Below are positions 1-10,909 of a stretch of DNA of 64,000 bases, one piece after another; within the stretch, counting starts at the first letter, position 1; each line of letters opens with the position of its first letter. The translations under genes and the position numbers were made by a program. The DNA comes from Metellina segmentata (taxonomy: Eukaryota > Arthropoda > Arachnida > Araneae > Tetragnathidae), in the NCBI GenBank assembly GCA_947359465.1, contig OX375883.1, forward strand, positions 89,522,911 to 89,586,910, given 5' to 3'. The notes under the pieces are model-generated. The model was given only the letters and a program-made list of their open reading frames with translations, was not told where the DNA came from and did not search any database.

Positions 1-462
1 AACTAATAGTAAGAATACGAAGAATTAAAAAGTAAGCGACAAAACGGTAACTTGGTAATATTCTTGATATATCTTTTATTCGCTCTCTGGTATTTTGCCC
101 TCATCGCTTGCCTTGACCACATCTCCCACCAAACTGCCAGTGAGTGAACTATTCGATTAAAATGTCGTGGAAGAGAGAGAGAGCTGGTAATAACATTAAT
201 AGAACTATTTAAAGAAAGGCCTGCCCTCTGGGACCAAAGTACATCGTAGTACAAAGACAAAAACTAAAAGAAGAATGCCTGGAGTGAAATGGGTGAGGAA
301 CTCGACATCTTGATGAAAAAAAAAAAACTCTTTTCTACAAAGGGGTGAGAAGAGTGCGCTCGGATGGTTGCCGATAAAGTCCACAAAGCGTTTGCACTGG
401 AGTTGGTCGAAAAAAGGAACGAAAAGCGGTCAGCATAGGGGGAACGTAAAACGTCCTCGTCA
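1..462. other. Unassigned AT-rich flank
   Basis: No gene is recognised here. A short (GA)n run lies near 171-183. Open frames of 60-100 codons exist on both strands but show no family resemblance. On the plus strand a lysine/arginine-rich frame runs into the MITE that follows. If the MITE is ignored, the frame still carries a stop, so it is at best a decayed coding remnant. Confidence 0.4.
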
Positions 463-470
463 CAAAAAGG

Positions 471-998
471 TAGAGTGCCTATATAATAAGAGTGGCGACA
501 AGGGACCAAATTTGGCAAAATGCGCATGCGCGGCAGCCATTTTTCTACCAGAATCGTCTCCAAGAAGGTTGCTGGGCTAATTAATATATCATTTCAAGGA
601 GAACAAAAAGCATGTGATTGTTATTATATGGATATATTCGGTATAAATGAATCATTTAAACGCTAAATTACATGCGTAATTGATGAGATGGATTGCACAC
701 CGCGCTAACTTAGATTGCGGGAAACACCACGTTGTTCAAAAAAAGCTATTTACTTAAAAAGTCTTCACATTTATGCTGACAAAATACTTTAATAATAACA
801 AATAAAAATTCTGGAACATGAATAAGCTATATTTTCTTTTTTTATTTAACGTACACGCGTTTTTCTCGAACACACAAAAAGTTCCCATGTTAAGTCTTCG
901 GGAGCTAGGAAAAGACCGCCTCGGGCGGTAGAAAAGGTCTCTAAGCCAATCAGAAAGTGTTTCCCGTATGTCGCCACTCTTATTATATAGGCACTCTA
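471..998. mobile_element. hAT-type MITE, 528 bp
   Basis: The two ends form a perfect 30-bp terminal inverted repeat beginning TAGAGTGCC (471-500 and 969-998). The element is flanked by a perfect 8-bp target duplication, CAAAAAGG, at 463-470 and 999-1006. An 8-bp duplication with termini starting TAGAG fits the hAT superfamily. The interior has no transposase coding, so the copy is non-autonomous and depended on an enzyme made elsewhere. The perfect inverted repeats and duplication suggest a fairly recent insertion. Confidence 0.9.
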
Positions 999-1006
999 CA
1001 AAAAGG

Positions 1007-1624
1007 GAGAGAAATGTACTTGCAAATCCAGTGTAAACGCTGGTTTAAAGCCCCGACCATAAAATTACTATGAGAACTTCATGGTAGCCAACCCCTAGGA
1101 CTTGGGGCCCGGGACGGAAATAAAAATCGCGCTTTATTCTTATCTGAAATGTAAGAGCGACTTGGCTGAATGACATTTCTTGTCTCCTTCCCATTGCGTC
1201 GCCTCCGAGTTCAGCTAATGACGTTGCAGTTTGTTTAGCGATAATGTCTGATCGGCATCTCCTAATTCACACCGTCTTCACGTGCTGAGGGACACGTGAA
1301 AAACAGATGACCAAAGTAGATCTGATAGGTTTGTTTACATTGATTAGGCACGCCCTAGAATTGAACCACTCATACGATCAGGATGTGGAGGCATGACATC
1401 TGGTGTTTACATGAATCGTCAGTGATCAATCTCTCGAAAGCGTTTTAACCTTGTTATGTTTGTCTAGTACAAAATATCGTCCATCAATGACAATTAAAAA
1501 CTTAATCCGATAAAAAATAAAATTGTTACTTTTATTTACTTTTTATGTGATTGAAGCATAATTTGAGTCACTTAAAACTTCTTTAATTTGTATATGTCAA
1601 ATACAAATTTCTATAAGTTAATTT
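1007..1624. other. Intergenic, no feature recognised
   Basis: This stretch between the hAT MITE and the first SINE is mixed in composition, with a GC-richer part near 1090-1320 and an AT-rich part from 1480. I see no long open frame, tandem structure or inverted repeat in it. Confidence 0.4.
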
Positions 1625-1635
1625 ATTTCAATACT

Positions 1636-2090
1636 AGGAGCCGCGGTAGCTCAGTCAGTAGAGCGTCGGGCTCGCATCAGAAGGGTTGTGGGTTCTGTCC
1701 TCGGATGAGCCTACAATTCTGATGATTGCGAGATCGGCGCTTCGACCTGGCTAAAGACCGTCGTGTTCACTAATGCTGACTGGGGCACGTTAAATAGATC
1801 GTGGTCACAATGTCCCCCATCCGTCCATGTTCCCATACCAAATCAATACCTCTGGGGGTACCTGATCAATGGGTTATCGGCCTCTGATTGGGATCTAAAT
1901 TACGATAGGTGTGAGTGAATGGATGTATGAAAGGGACCTTCCTGTAAAACGGATGTGTCATGTATGTCGAGCAAAGTCGGACTTTCTCCCAATGGGGCTC
2001 AATAACATGGAAGGCGCATTCCTCTTGCCGTCTTCGACGGGCCTGGCACTCCTCTGGTCTGCCAGTGTAGGCTTAAGAAACAACAACAAC
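1636..2090 (+). mobile_element. tRNA-derived SINE, family B, full length
   Basis: The head copies a tRNA: an A-box-like stretch (TAGCTCAGTCAGTAGAG) lies near 1647 and a mutated B box (GGGTTCTGTCC) near 1689. These form the internal RNA polymerase III promoter typical of SINEs. The body is about 400 bp and ends in an (AAC)n tail at 2078-2090. An 11-bp direct repeat, ATTTCAATACT, flanks the element at 1625-1635 and 2091-2101, the mark of LINE-machinery retrotransposition. The head is not a working tRNA gene because the acceptor stem does not close and the B box is mutated. Confidence 0.88.
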
Positions 2091-2366
2091 ATTTCAATAC
2101 TGGCACTGTGAAAAAATAAAAATGAAAAAAGCTGGCGTATAACACTTTCCTAACCTTACGTCACTTTTAACGCCACCTATCGGAGTAATGGAGATTCATG
2201 AGCATTAGAAATACACCAGTTTAACCCTAGCAATCGAACACTGAACACGTCTGGCTTCTTTAATCTCCCAGTTTACCTTGTAATTGTTTCTTCTTTGGTG
2301 TTTCGTGACATGTGTAACATTTTGTCTCATTAAATATCAAAATCACCCCGATGATTAGTTATTTGA

Positions 2367-2652
2367 GTCAAGCGTACTGGAGCAAAACAACGTGCTGTTG
2401 ACGACGGACTGGGATCAAACCCCCAATGGAAAGATCCGAGGACAACACCTCGCGTGATTTTGAACCACGGTCAGATGACGAGGCAATACCTGAGCTGGCA
2501 CTCCACTCTCCAAACTTCCACATGCCAACGTGAGAACATTTGAGGCCACGACGGATTTAACGTGCACCAGCCTCCTCTGTCCCCGAATGTCTTTGGCTGG
2601 ATTCGAATTTGCAACCCTCCTGTCGCTAATCCGATATTCTACCAACCGGGCC
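2367..2652 (-). mobile_element. tRNA-derived SINE, family A
   Basis: Read on the minus strand, this has a tRNA-like head with a decayed B box (TTCGAATCC) near 2600. The family core follows, including CTGTCGTGGCC-like and CATCTGACCGTGGTTCAAA blocks. The tail ends near the start coordinate. The same core occurs at 2775-3639, 40846-41149, 56283-56562 and 58412-59500. The boundary nearest the tail is approximate. Confidence 0.8.
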
Positions 2653-2774
2653 TAAAATAAAGAAATCAATGACGTAAAGCAAAGTTGTCGTTATTACGCA
2701 GTTAAATTCTGTAGTGTCAACACCTTAGACAGTATTCCAAAATTCCATTTTTTCGAGGATAGGTAGGTAGTTAA

Positions 2775-3639
2775 ATAATGTCGCACTGGAGCAACACAAT
2801 GGGAGATTCACCCTGATCCGGAATTCATTTCAAAAGGAAAGATATGATGATAAAATAAGTTTGAACCATGGTAAAAGGATGAGATCAACACCTAAGCTGG
2901 CACCCCACTCTCCAAACTTACACCCATTTGGCAGGACATTTGAGGCAATGATATACACTACCCTCCAATAATGGACCGGACAGGAAGATGTAATGATATA
3001 ATAAAATAATACATGTTTTAATAAGGGGATGTTCCTCCCACGTGCTACAATTATACTAGGAACCCTTCCAGGCATCACTTCAACTAGGTTTTTATACACA
3101 GTTATGGGTATTTGCGTCCATTCCCGGTGCAAGAATGTCGCCAGCTCAGCTGTAAATTTCGGAGGTGGTTCCCTGGTCCGTAAACGTAGCTCCAACTCGT
3201 TCCCCCAAATGTTCTCTGGGGTTTAGGTCGGGACTATGACAGGCCAGAGAAGACGTCTTACATCCATTTCTCGATACCACTGCTTGACAGAGGCTGCAAC
3301 ATGACATGGAGCGCTGTCGTCTTGGAAGTAACATTTGCCCATTCCATAAAATTACCAGAGCGTAGGAAGAACCTGATTGTACAAAATGTTCATGTAGGCG
3401 TCTGCGTTCAATTGACCAGGAACAACATGCAAAGTTCCCAGGCCATACCATAGGAAACACCCCCAAACAAGTTGTCGGATTTTATGCAAATCCGCTGGCG
3501 TCCGGTCCATTATTGTAGGTTAGTGTATGTAGCATGCACCAGACAGCTTTAACGTGTATTCGACGGTCTTCGGTTCGACCTAGTTTCGAACTCACAACCC
3601 TCCGGTTGCTAAAATCTGTCACTCTTCCAACTGGGACCG
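2775..3639 (-). mobile_element. SINE family A split by a Tc1-like element
   Basis: The 3' part of the SINE (minus strand) covers 2775-2953. The tRNA-like head covers 3528-3639, with a B-box-like GAGTTCGAAAC near 3588. The two parts join colinearly if 2954-3527 is removed. The copy is more diverged than the others, and its interruption shows that it is older than the Tc1-like insertion. Confidence 0.75.
2954..3527 (-). mobile_element. Tc1-like transposon remnant nested in a SINE
   Basis: The ends match as inverted repeats beginning TACACTA (2954 onward and up to 3527), with TA at each border as expected for Tc1/mariner targets. The minus strand still encodes pieces of a Tc1 transposase C-terminal half. 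These include a block like the second catalytic Asp region, a degenerate WPA-SPDLNP-type block, and a tail rich in HREW/QIP as in Tc1 C termini. Frameshifts break it into overlapping frames. The N-terminal DNA-binding half and first catalytic Asp are missing. A sister copy lies at 50158-50723. Confidence 0.82.
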
Positions 3640-4078
3640 TTTGTTGGAGTTTTTGTCCTTATAAGTATATTTTTGATTATGAGTTTTAAATGCATGAAAA
3701 TCGATTTATTGCAGCCATTGTAAAGAAATTGAGCCAATGTTTTTTAAACACATGATTAAACTATCTTGATTCAAACGGTAATTTATTCTTCTGGGTAAAA
3801 CTAAAAATTAAATACCAGAACTTAAAGGCTACTTCTAAAAATCACAACACTTGAGAAACGAAAACTCGATACTCATAATTCGTAGCGGAAGAAGTTTTAA
3901 AGCAGAATCGGTAATTGGCGAGTGCGTTAATTGTTGATTGAGATTGTTTATCTAAATTACAGATTGAGGTTTTTCTTTAATTTCATTCTTTATGATATAG
4001 TACTATGTATTGTTACATTGTTTAATACCTATATGTTTATACTTAACAGGGAATAATAAGTTGAAATTTATTTGATAG
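3640..4078. other. AT-rich intergenic DNA
   Basis: This AT-rich stretch has many short A and T runs. I see no open frame of note, no inverted repeat with target duplication, and no similarity to the other repeats in the window. Confidence 0.4.
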
Positions 4079-4234
4079 CCACTTCGAGGCCTTGGAGTTT
4101 GCATGTGCAGTTCGTTTGCGAAGCACACCTAATTGGAATACATAGCAATCACCGGGGGTAGCGAGAAGTGGTCACACCTGACCCCACAAAAAGAACTGTC
4201 AAGGGCAACGCCGTGCTGGTCACGCAGTGGCTAG
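4079..4234 (+). mobile_element. Helitron 3'-end fragment
   Basis: The last about 156 bp match the 3' end of the Helitron at 48154-48654, with a shared start CACTTCGAGGCC. The fragment finishes with a short hairpin followed by CTAG and a host T at 4235, the standard Helitron 3' signature. The 5' part is absent, so this is a truncated copy. Confidence 0.7.
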
Positions 4235-4255
4235 TTATTGAAAATGTTTAAATAA

Positions 4256-5797
4256 CTAGGGGGCTCCGCCCCCTGCTCGCTTACGCTCGCCAACCCCCGG
4301 GGATTGCTGCGCAATCCCATTTGGTTTGCTTCGCAAACCAACCATCCTGTCACAGATGCCATTTGGTTTGCTTCGCAAACCAACATTACTTTCACAGAGT
4401 GAAACTATCTGAATAATTCGTATTATGCTGATTTCACTTTCCGGTTCATGACGTCACAGCGAGGGCTTCGCTGCGTCTCGCTTACGCTCGCCGACCCCGG
4501 GGATTGCTACGCAATCCGTTTAGTTTGCTTTCTCAAACCAATACTTCTTTCGCAAGTGATTTAACTTTTTTTTTTGCTTTAACACTTAATGTACCCTAAA
4601 CTAATAGCGGCATCAGTAAAAAATCTTCTGCATCTTGTTCCCTGTACAATTTTAAGTAAACATTGTTAAAATCCAAACTTTACGATCTGTACTTTGTCGG
4701 TAAACTGTCTTGAGAACAGAGGGAAAAAAGCGAGCCTTTTTCCTCGCCAAATAAAAAGAAATCGTTTTTATGGCAATTGTTGCTACGATAAATTTGATAT
4801 CTGGCAAACCCGATAGTCGAAAGTGCAACCCACTACTGCTTTCGGAAGCAGCTATGCGAACTGAAAAATACGAAATTTGTGACACCAACTTTTGATTGCA
4901 TCGAATTTATTTATGAACCAATTTTAAAAATAATTGTACCGTAAGAAAGAGTATATTCTGAGGTATACTGCAATATTTTTAAAATTAAAAACTAACAGTA
5001 ATACTATACAGATATGATCATTTTAGTTTTGTATCGGAAGTTACGATCTGAAAGTTCCGAAAATTGTATGACCAACTTTTAATTGCATCGATTTTATTTA
5101 TTAACCAATTTGAAAAATAACTGTACCATAAGAAAGAGTGTAATGTAATGTATTCAGTGATGTTTTCAAATTTAAAAAATAATGGCTTTTGCCGTAGACA
5201 AAACGGTTTTAACAATAAGTAGCGAAAATATCCAAAGATTCCGAATTTTGTATGACGAACTTTTGATCGCATCCAATTTAATTATTAACCGATTTCAAAA
5301 ATAATAGTACTGTAAGAAAGAGTATATTCTGAGGTATACTGCGATATTTTAAAAATTAAAAATTAATAGTAATTAGATATAGATACGGCAGTTTTAAAAA
5401 AAAGTAACAAAAATGTCTTGATTTTTCCTGAATTTCAAAAAAATATTATCAAGAACCAAATTTAAATTTCAAAAAAAACTCGACGAGCTGCAAAAATTTA
5501 CGTTGAGAGGTACTCTTAAAAAAAAACTCACGACTGAAGACTGAAAATTTGAATGTGTTTTGCTCACTCGCGGAAGAAATTTCGCTTCTTCAACTTTAAC
5601 ACTTAATAAAACCTAAACTAATAGCCGCATCGGAAAAAATCTTAATAATTATCCAGGGAATACGATGAAGAACAAAGCATGTTAATTTCATTTTTTTCCG
5701 ATCAGTACTTTCTCGGGAAACCGTCTAAGAATCGAGCTAAACAACACAGTTTTCAATTCTGCGGCGGCGGCGGTAACATTTTTTTAATATAGAGAGA
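4256..5797 (-). mobile_element. Non-autonomous Helitron, 1.54 kb
   Basis: On the minus strand the element starts TCTCTCTATATTAAAA (5' TC end at 5797). It ends with the hairpin GGGGGC-GGA-GCCCCC and CTAG at 4256-4259. It sits between a host A and T, matching the Helitron insertion rule at both ends. Near the 3' end is a chain of short perfect palindromes, such as GGTTTGCTTCGCAAACC (twice) and GATTGCTGCGCAATC. No Rep/helicase coding is visible. The interior holds three diverged tandem units and a wider duplicated segment. Confidence 0.78.
4871..5400. repeat. Three-copy tandem repeat, period about 185 bp
   Basis: Three imperfect units start near 4871, 5058 and 5241. Each opens with a GAAA/GAATTTTGTATGAC-like segment followed by AACTTTTGATTGCATCGA. 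Each continues through ATAATTGTACCGTAAGAAAG and a GAGGTATACTG-type block. They lie inside the minus-strand Helitron. A second pair of related segments, at 4577-4627 and 5590-5645 (TTTAACACTTAAT...CTAAACTAATAG), flanks them about 1 kb apart. This suggests internal duplication during the history of the Helitron. Confidence 0.7.
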
Positions 5798-6569
5798 TTA
5801 CTTGCGTTTTTGGAATCGATTTGCTATCGGAGTTATAAAATATTTTTCTATCAATATTCGATTCTTGAAATGGAAACATGCAAGATAAATTCGTTTTATA
5901 TTTTTAAAAATACTTATTTTGAACTTTATCTATAATTTTGACATAAAAGAAACGTTTACCTTAAAAAATGGTTAAATGTTTAAAATAATTAAAGATTTAA
6001 AATAAAACAAATTAATGTATTATTTGAAAATATAAAAAAAGTAAGAAATTCTTGAATTCATCAAAGTCGTTTCTTTTTAGAGAAAAGTATACTCTAAATC
6101 TCATCCCCCAATCTATAATATTGAAATCAACTTCATGAGTTAAAAAATACTTCAGTACTACAATACTTGAGTTCAAAAACCAATTTATCCTCTGAAATTG
6201 AGGCAGATTTTCATAAGACGTTTCATAGGGGTATCCAGGTTCACCTTCTGAATACATCCTTGAATCTCTTCCCTCTGAGCCGATGAATAGTTGCGGATTG
6301 TTTCTGTCTTGATAATAGTGAAAGAAATCCCTCAAATGATTTCATCGCCTTCCCACGAAATAAGACAATAGAGGCAGATTGGAGTTAAGACTATTTTTTG
6401 ATAAGAAACGCTCGATAGATACAGATGTTTTAACCCGGTGAATTACATTCTGTTTAGGGAATGGTTTCCTTTGACTACTATCTTTTATTGAGCAAATTGT
6501 TTTTCTGATCAGTCTTTCATTTTGCATTTACAGAATAACTTTGGCTGTAAACGATGGTAGTTTACATAG
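5798..6569. other. AT-rich DNA with coding-like minus-strand frames
   Basis: The region is AT-rich. On the minus strand two adjacent frames (6527 down to 6342, then 6335 down to about 6012) have a protein-like composition, for example a GSEGRDSRMYSEGEPGYPYE stretch. They could be one broken reading frame. I do not recognise a family, see no convincing splice sites, and consider chance quite possible. Confidence 0.25.
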
Positions 6570-6570
6570 G

Positions 6571-6727
6571 AGTGCCCAGTTCAGTAGAGACCTCTGTGGT
6601 AATGAGGGCGTACGGTCCATTCACCAGAGCCCCACAAATCACTTGGAAAATACTGCTAGAATATTTACTGATGTTACCGTAAGCTTCGAAAAGTACTCAT
6701 ATTGGAATGCTTTTGCTGCAGTCTTGG
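6571..6727 (-). pseudogene. Inverted fragment of SLC37-type transporter
   Basis: The minus strand reads a segment of the C-terminal half of an SLC37 sugar-phosphate exchanger, including FEAYGNISKYSSSIF and ALVNGPYALITTEVS. The same protein segment occurs in plus orientation at about 41420-41565. There it is more decayed, with a stop where Gly is expected after ALVN. Homology appears to fade near 6727 on one side and ends sharply after the ELGT codons near 6571 on the other. No clear splice sites flank it. It is either a rearranged piece of the same retrocopy or a relic of a second copy. Confidence 0.75.
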
Positions 6728-7206
6728 AAAGTACAGAAGAGCTGTTTACCAAACAAGCGTGTTGGTTTTGACATTTCTGGAAATTCATATACTGCCTTCC
6801 ACATGTCAAGAAGACCGTTATCAGTATTGAAGAATTTACTTAACCAGGACTGGAGCAAGTTGATTCTGCCTCCAGGTATGATCATTAATAATGTAACTAA
6901 AGATAATTGGTGTGACTGGGTTCCGTTCCATAAAAAAAAATGCAATCAGGCTTTTGGGTGTATTGGACTATCTACGTTTTTGCATATACGATATGCATGC
7001 TCATCAGTGGAATGGTAGCAGAACGCATGGATTTGCGCTATTATCTGACCCTTGGCAGGTTCTAAATGGTTTATTTACTATCTTTTTGGAATAGCCTATT
7101 ATTTAGAGATACACAACTTTACCTTCTTCGTTCTCGTTCAACTAATAGCAGACGTTTTTTTAATGTACAGAATCGCCCGGCGTGGTGTCGTGGTGCGTGT
7201 TAAATT

Positions 7207-7460
7207 GGATCGGCAAAGCTCGAAAATGACTCGTATTAGGCCTGTGGAACGCCCACATGTACGTAGGAAACATACCGGAGGCTTACGTAGCAGGACATTT
7301 TGTTGCACATAACTGAGGCTTACGTTTTATCATACCAGGTGCAGTTGTTTGCCTAGTTGGCTTTTTACTGTTTCTATTCCTCGCTCCTCACCCAGAAGAT
7401 GTTAATTTGGTTATCTCAAGTCACCATGCGACGCCAAAGAAATCATGGTCAGACATTTTC
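7207..7460 (+). repeat. First (left-edge) unit of the satellite
   Basis: This unit continues colinearly from the single-copy pseudogene and keeps ancestral bases that internal units have lost. It has GGATCGG rather than GGTTCGG at its start and ACGTAGG rather than ATGTAGG/ATGTGGG. Its Arg-Lys codons are followed by TGA and then the LVLGLWNAHMYVGN reading. From about 7270 onward it is almost identical to internal units. It marks the left boundary of homogenisation. Confidence 0.85.
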
Positions 7461-8877
7461 GGTTCGGCAAAGCTCGACGAGGACTCATATTCGGCCTGTG
7501 GAACGCCCACATGTATGTGGGAAACATACCGGAGGCTTACGTAGCAGGACATTTTGTTGCACATAACTGAGGCTTACGTTTTATCATACCAGGTGCAGTT
7601 GTTTGCCTAGTTGGCTTTTTACTGTTTCTATTCCTCGCTCCTCACCCAGAAGATGTTAATTTGGTTATCTCAAGTCACCATGCGACGCCAAAGAAATCAT
7701 GGTCAGACATTTTCGGTTCGGCAAAGCTCGACGAGGACTCATATTCGGCCTGTGGAACGCCCACATGTATGTGGGAAACATACCGGAGGCTTACGTAGCA
7801 GGACATTTTGTTGCACATAACTGAGGCTTACGTTTTATCATACCAGGTGCAGTTGTTTGCCTAGTTGGCTTTTTACTGTTTCTATTCCTCGCTCCTCACC
7901 CAGATGTTAATTTGGTTATCTCAAGTCACCATGCGACGCCAAAGAAATCATGGTCAGACATTTTCGGTTCGGCAAAGCTCGACGAGGACTCATATTCGGC
8001 CAGTGGAACGCCCACATGTATGTAGGAAACATACCGGAGGCTTACGTAGCAGGACATTTTGTTGCACATAACTGAGGCTTAGCTTTTATCATACCAGGTA
8101 CAGTTGTTTGCCTAGTTGGCTTTTTACTGTTTCTATTCCTCGCTCCTCACCCAGAAGATGTTAATTTGGTTATCTCAAGTCACCATGCGACGCCAAAGAA
8201 ATCATGGTCAGACATTTTCGGTTCGGCAAAGCTCGACGAGGACTCATATTCGGCCTGTGGAACGCCCACATGTATGTAGGAAACTTACCGGATTCTTACG
8301 TAGCAGGACATTTTGTTGCACATAACTGAGGCTTAGCTTTTATCATACCAGGTACAGTTGTTTGCCTAGTTGGCTTTTTACTGTTTCTATTCCTCGCTTC
8401 TCACCCAGAAGATGTTAATTTGGTTATCTCAAGTCACCATGCGACGCCAAAGAAATCATGGTCAGACATTTTCGGTTCGGCAAAGCTCGACGAGGACTCA
8501 TATTCGGCCTGTGGAACGCCCACATGTATGTAGGAAACATACCGGAGGCTTACGTAGCAGGACATTTTGTTGCACATAACTGAGGCTTACGTTTTATCAT
8601 ACCAGGTGCAGTTGTTTGCCTAGTTGGCTTTTTACTGTTTCTATTCCTCGCTCCTCACCCAGAAGATGTTAATTTGGTTATCTCAAGTCACCATGCGACG
8701 CCAAAGAAATCATGGTCGGACATTTTCAGTTCGACAAAGCTAGACGAGGACTCATATTCGGCCTGTGGAACGCCCACATGTATGTGGGAAACATACCGGA
8801 GGCTTACGTAGCAGGACATTTTGTTGCACATAACTGAGGCTTACGTTTTATCATACCAGGTGCAGTTGTTTGCCTAG

Positions 8878-10909
8878 TTGGCTTTTTACTGTTTCTATTC
8901 CTCGCTCCTCACCCAGAAGATGTTAATTTGGTTATCTCAAGTCACCATGCGACGCCAAAGAAATCATGGTCAGACATTTTCGGTTCGGCAAAGCTCGACG
9001 AGGACTCATATTCGGCCTGTGGAACGCCCACATGTATGTAGGAAACATACCGGATTCTTACGTAGCAGGACATTTAGTTGCACATAACTGAGGCTTACGT
9101 TTTATCATACCAGGTGCAGTTGTTTGCCTAGTTGGCTTTTTACTGTTTCTATTCCTCGCTCCTCACCCAGAAGATGTTAATTTGGTTATCTCAAGTCACC
9201 ATGCGACGCCAAAGAAATCATGGTCAGACATTTTCGGTTCGGCAAAGCTCGACGAGGACTCATATTCGGCCTGTGGAACGCCCACATGTATGTAGGAAAC
9301 ATACCGGAGGCTTACGTAGCAGGACATTTTGTTGCACATAACTGAGGCTTACGTTTTATCATACCAGGTGCAGTTGTTTGCCTAGTTGGCTTTTTACTGT
9401 TTCTATTCCTCGCTCCTCACCCAGAAGATGTTAATTTGGTTATCTCAAGTCACCATGCGACGCCAAAGAAATCATGGTCAGACATTTTCGGTTCGGCAAA
9501 GCTCGACGAGGACTCATATTCGGCCTGTGGAACGCCCACATGTATGTGGGAAACATACCGGAGGCTTACGTAGCAGGACATTTTGTTGCACATAACTGAG
9601 GCTTACGTTTTATCATACCAGGTGCAGTTGTTTGCCTAGTTGGCTTTTTACTGTTTCTATTCCTCGCTCCTCACCCAGAAGATGTTAATTTGGTTATCTC
9701 AAGTCACCATGCGACGCCAAAGAAATCATGGTCAGACATTTTCGGTTCGGCAAAGCTCGACGAGGACTCATATTCGGCCTGTGGAACGCCCACATGTATG
9801 TAGGAAACATACCGGAGGCTTACGTAGCAGGCCATTTTGTTGCACATAACTGAGGCTTAGCTTTTATCATACCAGGTACAGTTGTTTGCCTAGTTGGCTT
9901 TTTACTGTTTCTATTCCTCGCTCCTCACCCAGAAGATGTTAATTTGGTTATCTCAAGTCACCATGCGACGCCAAAGAAATCATGGTCAGACATTTTCGGT
10001 TCGGCAAAGCTCGACGAGGACTCATATTCGGCCTGTGGAACGCCCACATGTATGTAGGAAACATACCGGAGGCTTACGTAGCAGGACATTTTGTTGCACA
10101 TAACTGAGGCTTACGTTTTATCATACCAGGTGCAGTTGTTTGCCTAGTTGGCTTTTTACTGTTTCTATTCCTCGCTTCTCACCCAGAAGATGTTAATTTG
10201 GTTATCTCAAGTCACCATGCGACGCCAAAGAAATCATGGTCAGACATTTTCGGTTCGGCAAAGCTCGACGAGGACTAATATTCGGCCTGTGCAACGCCCA
10301 CATGTATGTAGGAAACATACCGGAGGCTTACGTAGCAGGACATTTTGTTGCACATAACTGAGGCTTACGTTTTATCATACCAGGTGCAGTTGTTTGCCTA
10401 GTTGGCTTTTTACTGTTTCTATTCCTCGCTCCTCACCCAGAAGATGTTAATTTGGTTATCTCAAGTCACCATGCGACGCCAAAGAAATCATGGTCAGACA
10501 TTTTCGGTTCGGCAAAGCTCGACGAGGACTCATATTCGGCCTGTGGAACGCCCACATGTATGTAGGAAACATACCGGAGGCTTACGTAGCAGGACATTTT
10601 GTTGCACATAACTGAGGCTTACGTTTTATCATACCAGGTGCAGTTGTTTGCCTAGTTGGCTTTTTACTGTTTCTATTCCTCGCTCCTCACCCAGAAGATG
10701 TTAATTTGGTTATCTCAAGTCACCATGCGACGCCAAAGAAATCATGGTCGGACATTTTCAGTTCGACAAAGCTAGACGAGGACTCATATTCGGCCTGTGG
10801 AACGCCCACATGTATGTGGGAAACATACCGGAGGCTTACGTAGCAGGACATTTTGTTGCACATAACTGAGGCTTACGTTTTATCATACCAGGTGCAGTTG
10901 TTTGCCTAG
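8878..10909 (+). repeat. 8-unit higher-order block, copy 1
   Basis: Eight units in a fixed order of variants. The first has GGATTCTTACG and a T-to-A change giving CATTTAGTTGC. The fourth has GGCCATTTTG. The sixth has GACTAATATT with TGCAACGCC. The last has ACATTTTCAGTTCGACAAAG. The same ordered block recurs at 20817-22848, 11,939 bp away. Confidence 0.85.

Noticed and set aside
1640..1712. A functional tRNA gene
   Set aside because: A- and B-box-like motifs are present, but the B box is mutated, the acceptor arms do not pair, and the sequence continues into a SINE body with tail and target duplication.
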